A DNA stretch of 49,840 bases, taken from Desulfuromonadales bacterium. Its GTDB lineage: Bacteria; Desulfobacterota; Desulfuromonadia; Desulfuromonadales; BM103. The notes beneath the pieces are model-generated. The model ran no database searches, had not been told where the DNA came from, and worked only from the letters and a program-made list of their open reading frames with translations. A program made the position numbers and the translations under genes. The stretch lies in contig JAMPXI010000004.1 of assembly GCA_023701265.1 (NCBI GenBank), positions 1 through 49,840 of the forward strand. Direction: 5' to 3'. Of the stretch, positions 43,076 through 49,170 are shown piece after piece (the stretch's first letter is position 1; every line of letters starts with the position of its first letter).

Positions 43076-43461
43076 GCAAGGAAATCTCGGTGGTATTTTA
43101 CGGATATCGCCTGGTCAGTGACAAGTGGCAGCCGCCGGTACTTCCTCAAGAGCCGAAGGTTTTCGTTGCAGAAGTCTCAAAGAAATACAAAAAATACGGA
43201 ATTTCAATAAGTTGCATTGATGAGCTAGAGAATGTACTTGAGGTGAGCGGGTATTCGGATCTGCTCAACACCGTACGTTTGAGGACCAACGACAGCATGT
43301 TGGGCAATCCCTGTCTGGGACATGTGATTGGCCAGAGTCAGAATTGCAATCTCCTCGAAGATATCCAGCGCGGGATTTCGCGGGTTGCATTTGCTCCCGA
43401 GACCATCGAACCGGACGGCTCAAGCAAAAAGGTATGCCATAATTGCGGCTGCGGCTGTTGA
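43072..43461 (+). CDS. Unknown small protein ending in a CHNCGCGC cluster
   Basis: A 129-residue soluble protein with a GTG start overlapping the PDZ stop. Its last eight residues are CHNCGCGC, five residues of which are cysteine or histidine in a metal-binding arrangement; three more cysteines (near 48, 81 and 92) may help. The middle is AT-richer than neighbouring genes, with lysine-rich VSKKYKKYGISISC. No family is recognised. The end of the conserved block falls here, and the next gene belongs to the accessory island. Confidence 0.55.
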   Translation: MSKEISVVFYGYRLVSDKWQPPVLPQEPKVFVAEVSKKYKKYGISISCIDELENVLEVSGYSDLLNTVRLRTNDSMLGNPCLGHVIGQSQNCNLLEDIQRGISRVAFAPETIEPDGSSKKVCHNCGCGC

Positions 43462-43485
43462 GGACATATTATAAATGCGGGGATT

Positions 43486-43872
43486 GTGAGGCGGGCGATG
43501 TTGAGCAAGGGCGGGTTTACGTTTGCGGCCCCTGCTTACATTCCCACACTCATGACCGATTTCGAAAAAGCGGTGCTGGCCCGCTATACGCCCTGCAACT
43601 TCACGAACGCCTCGGAAATCGCCCTGGCAATGGCCGTCGTCCATGTCGAACTGGTCCTGATCCACCCGTTTCGCGAGGGGAATGGTCGACTGGCTCGTCT
43701 GCTGGCAATTCTCATGGCCTTGCAGGCCGGTTTGCCGGTCCTCGAATTTGGATTGCTGGACGTGGAGCGGGAGCGTTACTTTGCGGCGGTGCGGGTCGGG
43801 ATGGATCGGGACTATGAACCGATGCGGAAGCTGTTTGCCGAGATCATCGAGATGAGCGTTTCGAAGCCTTGA
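43486..43872 (+). CDS. Fic-domain protein, N-terminally truncated
   Basis: A 128-residue protein with the catalytic Fic motif HPFREGNGRLAR (AMP-transferase histidine and anion-binding GNGR) and the beta-hairpin flap MLSKGGFTFAAP close to the N terminus. Full-length relatives of this subtype have about 80 more residues before SKGGF, including the first helices. The upstream DNA belongs to a different gene, so the 5' part appears lost, and the GTG at 43486 has only a weak ribosome site. Activity is therefore doubtful, although all catalytic residues are present. A convergent small ORF with a Fic-inhibitory motif overlaps its 3' end. Confidence 0.7.
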   Translation: MRRAMLSKGGFTFAAPAYIPTLMTDFEKAVLARYTPCNFTNASEIALAMAVVHVELVLIHPFREGNGRLARLLAILMALQAGLPVLEFGLLDVERERYFAAVRVGMDRDYEPMRKLFAEIIEMSVSKP

Positions 43873-44020
43873 CCACGGCCTGCGAAAGCTTTTGCCATTC
43901 CTCAGGAGTCAGGTGAATTCCTTCCACGGCGGAAGAGGTGGCCACACAATGCAGGATTGCGGCCCGGCGTTTGTCGGCATCCTGCAGATGAGGGTTGGTT
44001 TGGGCGAGCGTCTTGGACAT
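43844..44020 (-). CDS. Small ORF with Fic-inhibitory motif, candidate antitoxin
   Basis: A 58-residue leftward reading frame starting ATG at 44020: it begins MSKTLAQTNPHLQDADKRR and contains TSSAVEGIHLTPEEW. The segment S29-S-A-V-E33-G34 fits the (S/T)xxxE(G/N) inhibitory-helix motif of Fic regulators, in which the glutamate blocks ATP binding. It overlaps the 3' end of the Fic gene by 29 bp in opposite orientation, whereas known class I antitoxin genes normally precede fic on the same strand. The ribosome site is weak. A real gene is likely but not proven. Confidence 0.5.
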   Translation of the reverse strand: MSKTLAQTNPHLQDADKRRAAILHCVATSSAVEGIHLTPEEWQKLSQAVVKASKRSSR

Positions 44021-44094
44021 GGTTGAATTTTACCAGATTCATTCGTGAGAATCATGTCTTATTATGTGCACTAGCGTGAGTTCGTCATTTCGCT

Positions 44095-44231
44095 GGCGAG
44101 AGTGTCGTTTCGGTCGCAGGGAGAAATCTTGGCCGTCGGTTTTTTAGGGGGAGCGGGATGCAACAGGGCGCGGATTCAATCGTGACCGTCTGAACTGGCT
44201 GTTGCGGGGCCGGGGAGGGCGGTTTTCTTTG
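44095..44231 (+). repeat. Dispersed island repeat, copy 1
   Basis: Core GTGACCGTCTGAACTGGCTG...GGGCCGGGGAGGGCGGTTTT (44181-44226), preceded by a GTGTCG...TTTTTTAGGGGG...GGGATG tract. Copy 2 at 45651-45779 shares both parts. The ends ACCG and CGGT can pair, and the unit ends in a T run, so it may act as a terminator. The stretch 44021-44320 between Fic and HicB has no gene. Confidence 0.7.
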
Positions 44232-44320
44232 TGCTCACATTGCGGTATGATCATGAAAATTTGCCACAGTTTCTCAGCGGGAACGAATCAGTTGAACAGT
44301 AACAATCAGGGAGTCAAGCC

Positions 44321-44527
44321 ATGAAAAGTGAATATACCGTCATTATTGAACAGGACGAAGCTGGCTATTACGTTGCCGAAGTCCCCGAGTTGTACGGTTG
44401 CCATACTCAGGCAAAGTCACTTGACGAACTGATGGTGCGCGTACGTGAGGCGATCGAGGTTTGTCGTGAAGAAGGCGGCAAGCGGCCAAAGAAACATCTG
44501 GTTGGTGTGCAGAGAATTGCGGTATGA
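44321..44527 (+). CDS. hicB: HicB-family antitoxin
   Basis: A 68-residue protein with the HicB/UPF0150 fold: YTVIIEQDEAGYYVAEVPELYGCHTQAKSLDELMVRVREAIEVC. It lacks a C-terminal DNA-binding domain, like the short HicB class. AGGGAG precedes the ATG. Its stop overlaps the hicA ATG, the reversed hicBA order that is common in this type. Confidence 0.88.
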   Translation: MKSEYTVIIEQDEAGYYVAEVPELYGCHTQAKSLDELMVRVREAIEVCREEGGKRPKKHLVGVQRIAV

Positions 44528-44766
44528 CCAGGTTTCCCTCGCTCGAAGGGAAGGAGATAGTTTCTGTATTGGAAAGGTATGGCTTCGTCGTTGAACGGCA
44601 GCGCGGCAGTCATATTTTTCTGAAGCATCCTGATGGTCGCGCTACGGTTGTGCCGGTTCATGCGGGTGAGACTATCGGTCCAGGGTTGTTTGCCAAAATC
44701 TTGCGTGATGTGGAGTTGCATCGGGAAGATTTTCTGAAGGACAAGAAGGGAAAGCGGCAGAAGTAG
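44524..44766 (+). CDS. hicA: HicA-family mRNA interferase toxin
   Basis: An 80-residue dsRBD-like toxin. The catalytic histidine lies in RGSHIFLKHPDGR, and the family C-terminal VPVHAGETIGPGLFAKILRDVEL is intact. HicA cleaves mRNA and tmRNA independently of the ribosome. It overlaps hicB by 4 bp. No frameshift is seen, so the module is probably functional. Confidence 0.9.
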   Translation: MTRFPSLEGKEIVSVLERYGFVVERQRGSHIFLKHPDGRATVVPVHAGETIGPGLFAKILRDVELHREDFLKDKKGKRQK

Positions 44767-44784
44767 CTAAGATGAAATGAATAA

Positions 44785-44850
44785 GCCGTCGCCATGCTCT
44801 CCAGCGTGTTCAACAGCGAGCGGGCCGTGCAGGTGAACATAACATCTAGC
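44785..44850 (+). pseudogene. ORF6N-domain gene fragment
   Basis: A short frame reads AVAMLSSVFNSERAVQVNIT, which matches the conserved end of the ORF6N (KilA/Rha-like) DNA-binding domain of phage and plasmid regulators. Both flanks of the gene are missing. It lies 18 bp after hicA and is evidence of past mobile-element traffic. Confidence 0.6.
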
Positions 44851-45430
44851 GGGTCGCGTCCCGCCTGACGCCTTACTTTTTGCCGGCTGCCAAAACCTCC
44901 GGGGTCCCGAAGCTCTCCGCCCGCCATAGCTAAAGCGACGGCGGGTTCCCTCCGCTCCGCAGACGTTTCGCGGCCGGCCAAAAACTCGGGAACTGCGTTC
45001 CCTCAAACAGTCCGGCTGTTTCGCAAAACGTCCACTCCGCTCCGGCGGGAGCACACGGGGTTGACTCTTTCGCGAATTCGCGCCGAGTGAAACCTTGCCC
45101 GCTAATGCCCAACCGTCCCCGTGCCGTCGAAGCCGGAGGCGGATGGATGAATGACGAAGAGGCGGACGAACTGTCTGAGGGGCTTTAGCCCCGAGTTTTC
45201 GTCCGGCCGGCATTCATCTGTCCGACGGAGGGAACCCGCCGTCGCGCTTTGCGCTATGGCGGGCAAGACGGTAGGGGACTACGCCGTTTGATCCAAAATT
45301 TGGGCGAGCAAATTTTGGTCGCCGTCGGGGGGCGAAACCCCCGGGTTTTTCTTGTTCGATTAAACCTCAGAATCCGGCGGGTCGCGGCCCGCCGTCCCCG
45401 CGACTGAGCTGTTTAAAGCGAGACCCCGCG
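44851..45430. repeat. Palindrome-rich noncoding region
   Basis: About 580 bp without a convincing gene but full of hairpins. A 36-39 bp inverted pair lies at 44919-44954 and 45226-45264 (core GACGGCGGGTTCCCTCCG). Between them, a long nested stem runs 45141-45222 with GGGGC-TTTA-GCCCC at its tip. Further hairpins are CCAAAATTT/AAATTTTGG (45293-45318), CGGGGG/CCCCCG with T run (45326-45350) and CGGCGGG/CCCGCCG (45375-45394). A leftward frame of 148 codons crosses part of it but has no coding character. Confidence 0.65.
45326..45350 (+). terminator. Terminator-like hairpin in the palindromic region
   Basis: CGGGGG (45326-45331), loop GCGAAA and CCCCCG (45338-45343), then GGTTTTT. It would stop transcripts coming from the HicBA side before the riboswitch promoter. 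Confidence 0.6.
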
Positions 45431-45479
45431 ATGATGGTTTTCGACGGAAATGAGCAAGGCGCCGTCGGGGCGGTGTTGT

Positions 45480-45508
45480 TTGACGTTTCCGTATAAAAGT
45501 ATTAATAT
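45480..45508 (+). promoter_or_regulatory. Promoter of the GEMM riboswitch transcript
   Basis: TTGACG (45480-45485) and TAATAT (45503-45508) are 17 bp apart. The predicted start near 45515 coincides with the 5' edge of the aptamer. Confidence 0.7.
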
Positions 45509-45515
45509 CCGCCGA

Positions 45516-45618
45516 AGCACGATAAGGGCACAGCCGGGGTAACCCGGTGTCGCAAAGCTACGGATCCCCCTTCGCCCGAATCAACGGGCTTCTGCGGACC
45601 GCCGGGTTGCCGAATGAT
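45516..45618 (+). ncRNA. GEMM-I cyclic-dinucleotide riboswitch aptamer
   Basis: The conserved GEMM-I pattern is complete: AAGGGCACAGCC, a GNRA-capped helix CGGGGTAACCCGG, the signature TGTCGCAAAGCTACGGATCC, a variable helix around CGCCCGAATCAACGGGC, and the closing GGACCGCCGGGTTGCCGA. GEMM-I binds c-di-GMP; a Geobacter subclass (GEMM-Ib) binds 3',3'-cGAMP. Which ligand applies cannot be settled by eye. A promoter lies just upstream and a terminator hairpin 27 bp downstream, so transcription attenuation is the likely mechanism. Confidence 0.9.
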
Positions 45619-45644
45619 GAACACTTCTATTTTGATCGTTGTTT

Positions 45645-45689
45645 AACGGGGAGGGTGTCGCGTTTGGCGCGATGCCCGTTTGTTTTTTT
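45645..45689 (+). terminator. Riboswitch expression-platform terminator
   Basis: AACGGG (45645-45650) pairs with CCCGTT (45675-45680), with an inner stem TCGCG/CGCGA, followed by TGTTTTTTT. Its distance from the aptamer fits a ligand-controlled terminator. Confidence 0.75.
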
Positions 45690-45779
45690 CAGGGGGTGGG
45701 ATGTTGCAGGAGAGAGCAGGCACGTGGATTCATTTGTGACCGTCTGAACTGGCTGAGGTGGGCCGGGGAGGGCGGTTTT
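45651..45779 (+). repeat. Dispersed island repeat, copy 2
   Basis: This copy begins inside the riboswitch terminator and runs to GGGCGGTTTT at 45779. Its core GTGACCGTCTGAACTGGCTGA matches copy 1 (44095-44231) almost exactly. It separates the riboswitch terminator from the next gene. Confidence 0.7.
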
Positions 45780-45807
45780 GTTGTTTTTGGGGGGAGAGGG
45801 CAGGGCT

Positions 45808-46266
45808 TTGGCGTTTCCGGTCGACAAGATCATCTCCGGCGGCCAGACCGGTGCCGATCGGGCGGCGCTCGATGTGGCGCTGCAATTGGGCATTCCGGCG
45901 GGCGGCTGGTGCCCGGCCGGGCGCCGGGCCGAGGACGGCGTCATCCCCGCACGCTATCCGCTCACCGAAACCAAATCGCCGATCCATTCGGTCCGCACCC
46001 GGCGCAACGTCCGCGAGGCCGACGGCACGCTGATCTTCAACACCGGTGTGCTGGACGGCGGCACCCTGCTCACCGTCAACTATGCCAACCAGCGCGGCAA
46101 ACCGTGCCTGCTGGTACAACTCGACGATCCGGGGCATCCCGACGTCGCGGTAGTTCGCGCCTGGATTGCGGCGCAGCGCATCCGCGTTCTCAATGTGGCC
46201 GGGCCGCGGGAGAGTAAGCGGGCGGGGATTTATGGGGGGACGAGGGGGTTTTTGTTCTTGCTATAG
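45808..46266 (+). CDS. Putative molybdenum-carrier-like Rossmann protein
   Basis: A 152-residue protein with the pattern [50 protein letters not shown] and [15 protein letters not shown], which matches the putative molybdenum-carrier family (PF12694 type, a Rossmann-like fold related to DprA/LOG proteins). The Gly-rich loop SGGQTGAD would bind a phosphate or nucleotide. The TTG at 45808 with GGGCAGGG upstream is preferred; longer TTG starts exist. It is the first gene after the riboswitch terminator, so a cyclic dinucleotide may control it. The biochemical role of this family is not established. Confidence 0.75.
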   Translation: MAFPVDKIISGGQTGADRAALDVALQLGIPAGGWCPAGRRAEDGVIPARYPLTETKSPIHSVRTRRNVREADGTLIFNTGVLDGGTLLTVNYANQRGKPCLLVQLDDPGHPDVAVVRAWIAAQRIRVLNVAGPRESKRAGIYGGTRGFLFLL

Positions 46267-46307
46267 TTCTCATTTTAGCTACAATCGTAGCGCAATTGAG
46301 AACTATA
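46262..46307. promoter_or_regulatory. Nested palindrome ahead of the HTH-MNT gene
   Basis: TATAGTTCTCA (46262-46272) and TGAGAACTATA (46297-46307) form a perfect 11-bp inverted repeat. Inside it GCTAC-AATC-GTAGC is a second palindrome. It ends 14 bp before the ATG of a gene with an N-terminal helix-turn-helix, so it is a candidate operator for self-repression. Confidence 0.6.
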
Positions 46308-46321
46308 TTTTATGAGGCAAG

Positions 46322-46975
46322 ATGACCGGTTCCCGATTAGTCGAACTTCTGTTCAGCGGCTACCGCCGGCAGATTCTGGCGCTGCTGCTGCTGCGCCCAA
46401 ATGAGCGCTATTACGTCCGCGAAATCGCGCGGTTGACCGGAATTGTCCCCGGCTCGCTGCACCGGGAGCTGAAGCAATTGGCGGAAGCTGGCCTGCTCCT
46501 GCGCGAGGAATCCGGCAACCAGGTGTGCTACTTCGCCAACCGGGAGTGCCCGATCTTCGAGGAGTTGGCGTCGATCTTCCGCAAGACCAGCGGGTTGGCC
46601 GACGTGCTGCGAGAGGCGCTGCTGCCGCTCGATGGCAAGGTCGAACTGGCCTTCGTCTTCGGTTCAGTGGCGCAGGGGCGGGAGCACAGCGGCAGCGATA
46701 TCGATCTGCTGGTGCTGGGGCCGGTGGATTTCGTTGCCCTGGCCGGGGCTCTGGTCGATACGCATGCGCGTTTGGGGCGTGAGGTGAACCCGGTGGTAAT
46801 GAGCCGGGAGGAGTTTGTGCAAAAATTTCATGCGGGCGACCGCTTTGTCCGCCGGATTGCCGGCGAAGCTAAAATTTTTGTAAAGGGAGGGGTGCATGAC
46901 TTTGGAAAACTTGTTGAAGATCGGGCAGCTCAAGGTCCACAGCACGGACCGGACGGAGGTCGGGCAGCTTCTTGA
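46322..46975 (+). CDS. HTH-fused MNT nucleotidyltransferase (antitoxin of a HEPN/MNT pair)
   Basis: A 217-residue protein. Residues 15-70 form a winged helix-turn-helix (YYVREIARLTGIVPGSLHRELKQLAEAGLL), and residues 108-185 a minimal nucleotidyltransferase with G114-S115 and the metal pair D126-x-D128 in FGSVAQGREHSGSDIDLLVLG. MNT proteins of this kind neutralise HEPN toxins, in studied cases by adenylylating them. The C-terminal 30 residues overlap the HEPN gene by 80 bp. It probably binds the palindrome just upstream. Confidence 0.87.
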   Translation: MTGSRLVELLFSGYRRQILALLLLRPNERYYVREIARLTGIVPGSLHRELKQLAEAGLLLREESGNQVCYFANRECPIFEELASIFRKTSGLADVLREALLPLDGKVELAFVFGSVAQGREHSGSDIDLLVLGPVDFVALAGALVDTHARLGREVNPVVMSREEFVQKFHAGDRFVRRIAGEAKIFVKGGVHDFGKLVEDRAAQGPQHGPDGGRAAS

Positions 46976-47330
46976 GGCGGCTCGCCGCAACTTGGCCGAT
47001 GCCGGGGTGGAAGCTGTCAGCCTGGAAACCCGTTTCCATGTAGCGTACAAGGCGATCATGCAGGTGGCGCTGGTGGCTTTGCTGGCCAATGGCTATCGGG
47101 CCGACAGTCGGGGGCACCATCAGCTCATGATCCAGTCTCTGCCGCTGACGATTGGCCTGTCAAAGGAACGGATGGTGGTGCTGGATGCCATGCGCCGCAA
47201 GCGCAACGCCGCTGACTATCTGGGTAGCTATGTCGATCACGGTTCAGTTGAGGTCTGTGTGGTGCAGGCGCAGGAGTTGCTGGCTGATGTCGAGCGGTGG
47301 TTAAGAGAGAACCGGCCGGAATTGATGTGA
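46896..47330 (+). CDS. HEPN-domain toxin
   Basis: A 144-residue helical protein of the HEPN family paired with the MNT gene. The catalytic region reads MRRKRNAADYLG, a variant of the R-x4-6-H motif in which tyrosine follows RN, as seen in many MNT-linked HEPN proteins. GGGAGGGG precedes the ATG. HEPN toxins are RNases; the variant motif leaves the activity of this one open. Its end runs into copy 3 of the dispersed repeat. Confidence 0.82.
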   Translation: MTLENLLKIGQLKVHSTDRTEVGQLLEAARRNLADAGVEAVSLETRFHVAYKAIMQVALVALLANGYRADSRGHHQLMIQSLPLTIGLSKERMVVLDAMRRKRNAADYLGSYVDHGSVEVCVVQAQELLADVERWLRENRPELM

Positions 47331-47369
47331 CCGTGTGAGCCGGTGCGGGAGAGCCTGGCGGGCGGTTTT
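47321..47369 (+). repeat. Dispersed island repeat, copy 3 (diverged)
   Basis: GTGACCGTGTGAGCCGGTGC...GCCTGGCGGGCGGTTTT shares the ends and spacing of copies 1 and 2 but differs in the middle. It contains the HEPN stop codon and may terminate that transcript. Confidence 0.5.
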
Positions 47370-47432
47370 GCTGCGGGATTTCAAGCTGAGTTACGGAATC
47401 GAAAAGATAGCCATGTTGATTTGGCATATAAT

Positions 47433-47445
47433 GGGGACGGTTCTC
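47433..47445 (+). repeat. GGGGACGGTTCTC element, copy 1
   Basis: GGGGACGGTTCTC at 47433-47445 occurs again at 48822-48834. This motif is a familiar REP-like half-site in many bacteria. The 167-bp gap 47331-47497 otherwise holds no gene. Confidence 0.55.
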
Positions 47446-47497
47446 AAATAGCACAATATTGTCGGAAAGTTACGGATGATTTTGCCATGAGGTGCCC

Positions 47498-48001
47498 ATG
47501 ATCACTGACGCCGAACTCGACAAGGGGCTGACCACGATGAAGGTCATCTGGGGCACCATGCTCTTCTCCCTCGCTGTTTACGTCGTCATCGCCACGCAAT
47601 TCGGCGACAGCATCGGGTTTGTGCCGGAGGGGAACCCGAAGGTGCTCGACATCGTCCGGACTGTCTTCTACCTGCTCGCCCTGGTCATTCTGGTTGTGAT
47701 CCGGTTCGTGCGGAGAGCGGTCCTCGCCGGGAAGGGGATGGCATTGGGCGGTCAGCCTTCGGCGCTGAGCCATCCGGTTCTGCAAAAGTACCTCTCCGCG
47801 ATGATGATTGCCCTGGCTCTCTCGGAAAGTATCGGCATCTTTGGCTTCGTTCTCTTCCTGGCCGGGAAGAAAGCTCTCGATCTCTATCTGCTGGTCGCCC
47901 TCTCAGCTGCCGCTATGATTATCTACCGCCCGAAAAAGAATGAACTGCTTGCTCTGATGCAGGAGGAGCAGATGCGGGCGGCGATGGGGGGCGGGGGCTA
48001 A
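47498..48001 (+). CDS. Small four-span membrane protein of unknown function
   Basis: A 167-residue protein with about four hydrophobic segments (near residues 17-37, 55-72, 101-121 and 127-145) and a Gly-rich end. ATG at 47498 behind GAGG. The frame is open from a GTG two codons earlier. No family is recognised. It sits alone between the HEPN pair and BrnTA and is not clearly part of a toxin module. Its 5' flank (47469-47504) is partly repeated at 49575-49609. Confidence 0.65.
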   Translation: MITDAELDKGLTTMKVIWGTMLFSLAVYVVIATQFGDSIGFVPEGNPKVLDIVRTVFYLLALVILVVIRFVRRAVLAGKGMALGGQPSALSHPVLQKYLSAMMIALALSESIGIFGFVLFLAGKKALDLYLLVALSAAAMIIYRPKKNELLALMQEEQMRAAMGGGG

Positions 48002-48113
48002 TTCGCCGCCCCCCTCGCTTTTCTTGACGGGCAGCTGATCAGTAACTATCCTTTGTGACATGCAATCGGCCGCTTCGGCCAGTCTTGATATCATCGGAGG
48101 GGAAAATGAACGT

Positions 48114-48168
48114 TGACCTAGGTCCACGACCGCCTGCTGCCGGCACTGCCTGGTAGGGCGGTTTTTTT
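48114..48168 (+). repeat. Dispersed island repeat, copy 4 (diverged)
   Basis: CACGACCGCCTGCTGCCGGC...CCTGGTAGGGCGGTTTTTTT keeps the ACCG...CGGTTTT ends. The following TTCTGTGCACCATG resembles the TTCTTTGTGCTCAC that follows copy 1. The 254-bp gap before BrnT otherwise holds only the promoter. Confidence 0.5.
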
Positions 48169-48193
48169 CTGTGCACCATGAACTGTGATGCCA

Positions 48194-48241
48194 TTGACGA
48201 TCGAGGGGATGTCATGTATTGTAATAACAAATATGTACATA
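48194..48241 (+). promoter_or_regulatory. Promoter and palindrome of brnTA
   Basis: TTGACG (48194-48199) and TATTGT (48217-48222) are 17 bp apart. The perfect palindrome TATGTACATA (48232-48241) lies just past the predicted start point and may be the BrnTA operator. Confidence 0.5.
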
Positions 48242-48255
48242 CAACTTGGTGATGT

Positions 48256-48543
48256 ATGCGATTCGAGTGGGATGTACACAAGGATCGCATCAACCGGCGC
48301 AAGCACAAGGTTAGCTTCGCCACCGCCGTATTGGTTTTCGACGATCCCGCCCATCTCAGTGTGCAGGATCGGAGTGTTGATGGAGAGGTGCGCTGGCAGA
48401 CACTCGGTTGCGCCGGTGGCGTTGTGATCCTCCTGGTGGCGCACACCTGGCGCGAAGCTGACGGTGATGAGGTGGTCAGGATCATCTCGGCGCGCAAGGC
48501 CACTGCGCAGGAACGGAGACGCTATGAAAAAGCCTCTGACTGA
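48256..48543 (+). CDS. brnT: BrnT-family toxin
   Basis: A 95-residue RelE-fold RNase toxin. Landmarks are FEWDVHKDRINRRKHKVSFATAVLVFDDP near the N terminus and VVRIISARKATAQERRRYE at the end, the usual BrnT pattern. It overlaps brnA by 20 bp. No damage is visible. Confidence 0.9.
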   Translation: MRFEWDVHKDRINRRKHKVSFATAVLVFDDPAHLSVQDRSVDGEVRWQTLGCAGGVVILLVAHTWREADGDEVVRIISARKATAQERRRYEKASD

Positions 48544-48796
48544 AGAGCAGGTCAAAGAGTTGAACGCCCTTCGGGACGTGCCTGACGAGGCAATCGACAC
48601 CACCGATATCCCATCGCTTGCCGACTGGGACGATGCCGTGGTGGGCAAGTTCTATCGGCCGGTCAAGCAGGCGGTTACCATCCGGCTCGACGCCGATGTG
48701 CTGGCCTGGCTCAGGCGGGAAGGGAAGGGGTACCAGACGCGGGTCAACGCGATCCTGCGCCAGGCGATGAAAAAGTCGCGGAAACCTGCGGCCTGA
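48524..48796 (+). CDS. brnA: BrnA-family antitoxin
   Basis: A 90-residue antitoxin. The C-terminal part has KQAVTIRLDADVLAWLRREGKGYQTRVNAILRQAM, the ribbon-helix-helix DNA-binding pattern of BrnA; the N-terminal helix contacts the toxin. GGAG precedes the ATG at 48524. It would autoregulate the operon together with BrnT. Confidence 0.9.
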   Translation: MKKPLTEEQVKELNALRDVPDEAIDTTDIPSLADWDDAVVGKFYRPVKQAVTIRLDADVLAWLRREGKGYQTRVNAILRQAMKKSRKPAA

Positions 48797-48821
48797 TTCA
48801 GACGATCCCGTGGTCAATTCC

Positions 48822-48834
48822 GGGGACGGTTCTC
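48822..48834 (+). repeat. GGGGACGGTTCTC element, copy 2
   Basis: Identical over 13 bp to the element at 47433-47445. It stands between brnA and the promoter of the AbrB/Doc pair. Confidence 0.55.
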
Positions 48835-48863
48835 GGGGAAGGTGTAGTCCTTACTGTACCTGC

Positions 48864-48903
48864 TTGCCCCGCCAACCCCAGCCTGTTATAATCTCGTTAT
48901 AAC
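48864..48903 (+). promoter_or_regulatory. Promoter with GTTATAA repeats ahead of the AbrB/Doc pair
   Basis: TTGCCC (48864-48869) and TATAAT (48887-48892) are 17 bp apart. GTTATAAT (48885-48892) is repeated as GTTATAAC (48896-48903), a perfect 8-bp palindrome, one helical turn away. An antitoxin bound here would cover the -10 box. Confidence 0.65.
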
Positions 48904-48921
48904 AATCCCGAGAGGTCTGCA

Positions 48922-49170
48922 ATGCGCCGAAAAATCTGCACCATCGGCAACAGCCAGGGGGTTTCCCTCCCCGAAGCTGTCCTCGAAAAGTTGCATCTGG
49001 CAGTCGGTTCCGACGTCGAGGTGTCGCTCGACGAAGAGCACGGCCGCATCGTCATCGAGCCGGCCAGACCTGCGACGGCATATCCGGAAGGGGTTGACGC
49101 CGAGTTCGTCACCCAGGTCAACGAGTTCATCGTCCAGTACCGCCCGGCCTTGAAAAAGCTGGCGGAGTGA
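48922..49170 (+). CDS. AbrB/MazE-type antitoxin
   Basis: An 82-residue protein with a SpoVT/AbrB swapped-hairpin domain at the N terminus: RRKICTIGNSQGVSLPEAVLEKLHLAVGSDVEVSLDEEHGRIVIEPA. The rest is a helix that should wrap around the toxin. GAGAGG precedes the ATG. Its stop overlaps the Doc start as TGATG. It most likely neutralises Doc and represses the promoter upstream. Confidence 0.88.
   Translation: MRRKICTIGNSQGVSLPEAVLEKLHLAVGSDVEVSLDEEHGRIVIEPARPATAYPEGVDAEFVTQVNEFIVQYRPALKKLAE

Noticed and set aside
44767-45213. A leftward 148-codon frame in the palindromic region
   Set aside because: Arg- and Gly-rich translation without domains or a ribosome site, lying over hairpins; such frames arise by chance in GC-rich repeats.
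45547-45747. A 66-codon frame across the riboswitch
   Set aside because: It is fully explained by the aptamer and terminator sequence.
48106-48156. A 16-codon frame (MNVDLGPRPPAAGTAW) with a GGAGGGG site
   Set aside because: The ribosome site is good but the frame runs straight into a dispersed repeat and shows no coding character; perhaps the start of a lost gene.
44095-48168. Integron attC sites as an explanation of the dispersed repeats
   Set aside because: The required GTTRRRY / RYYYAAC core pairs are missing and no integrase is in the window.
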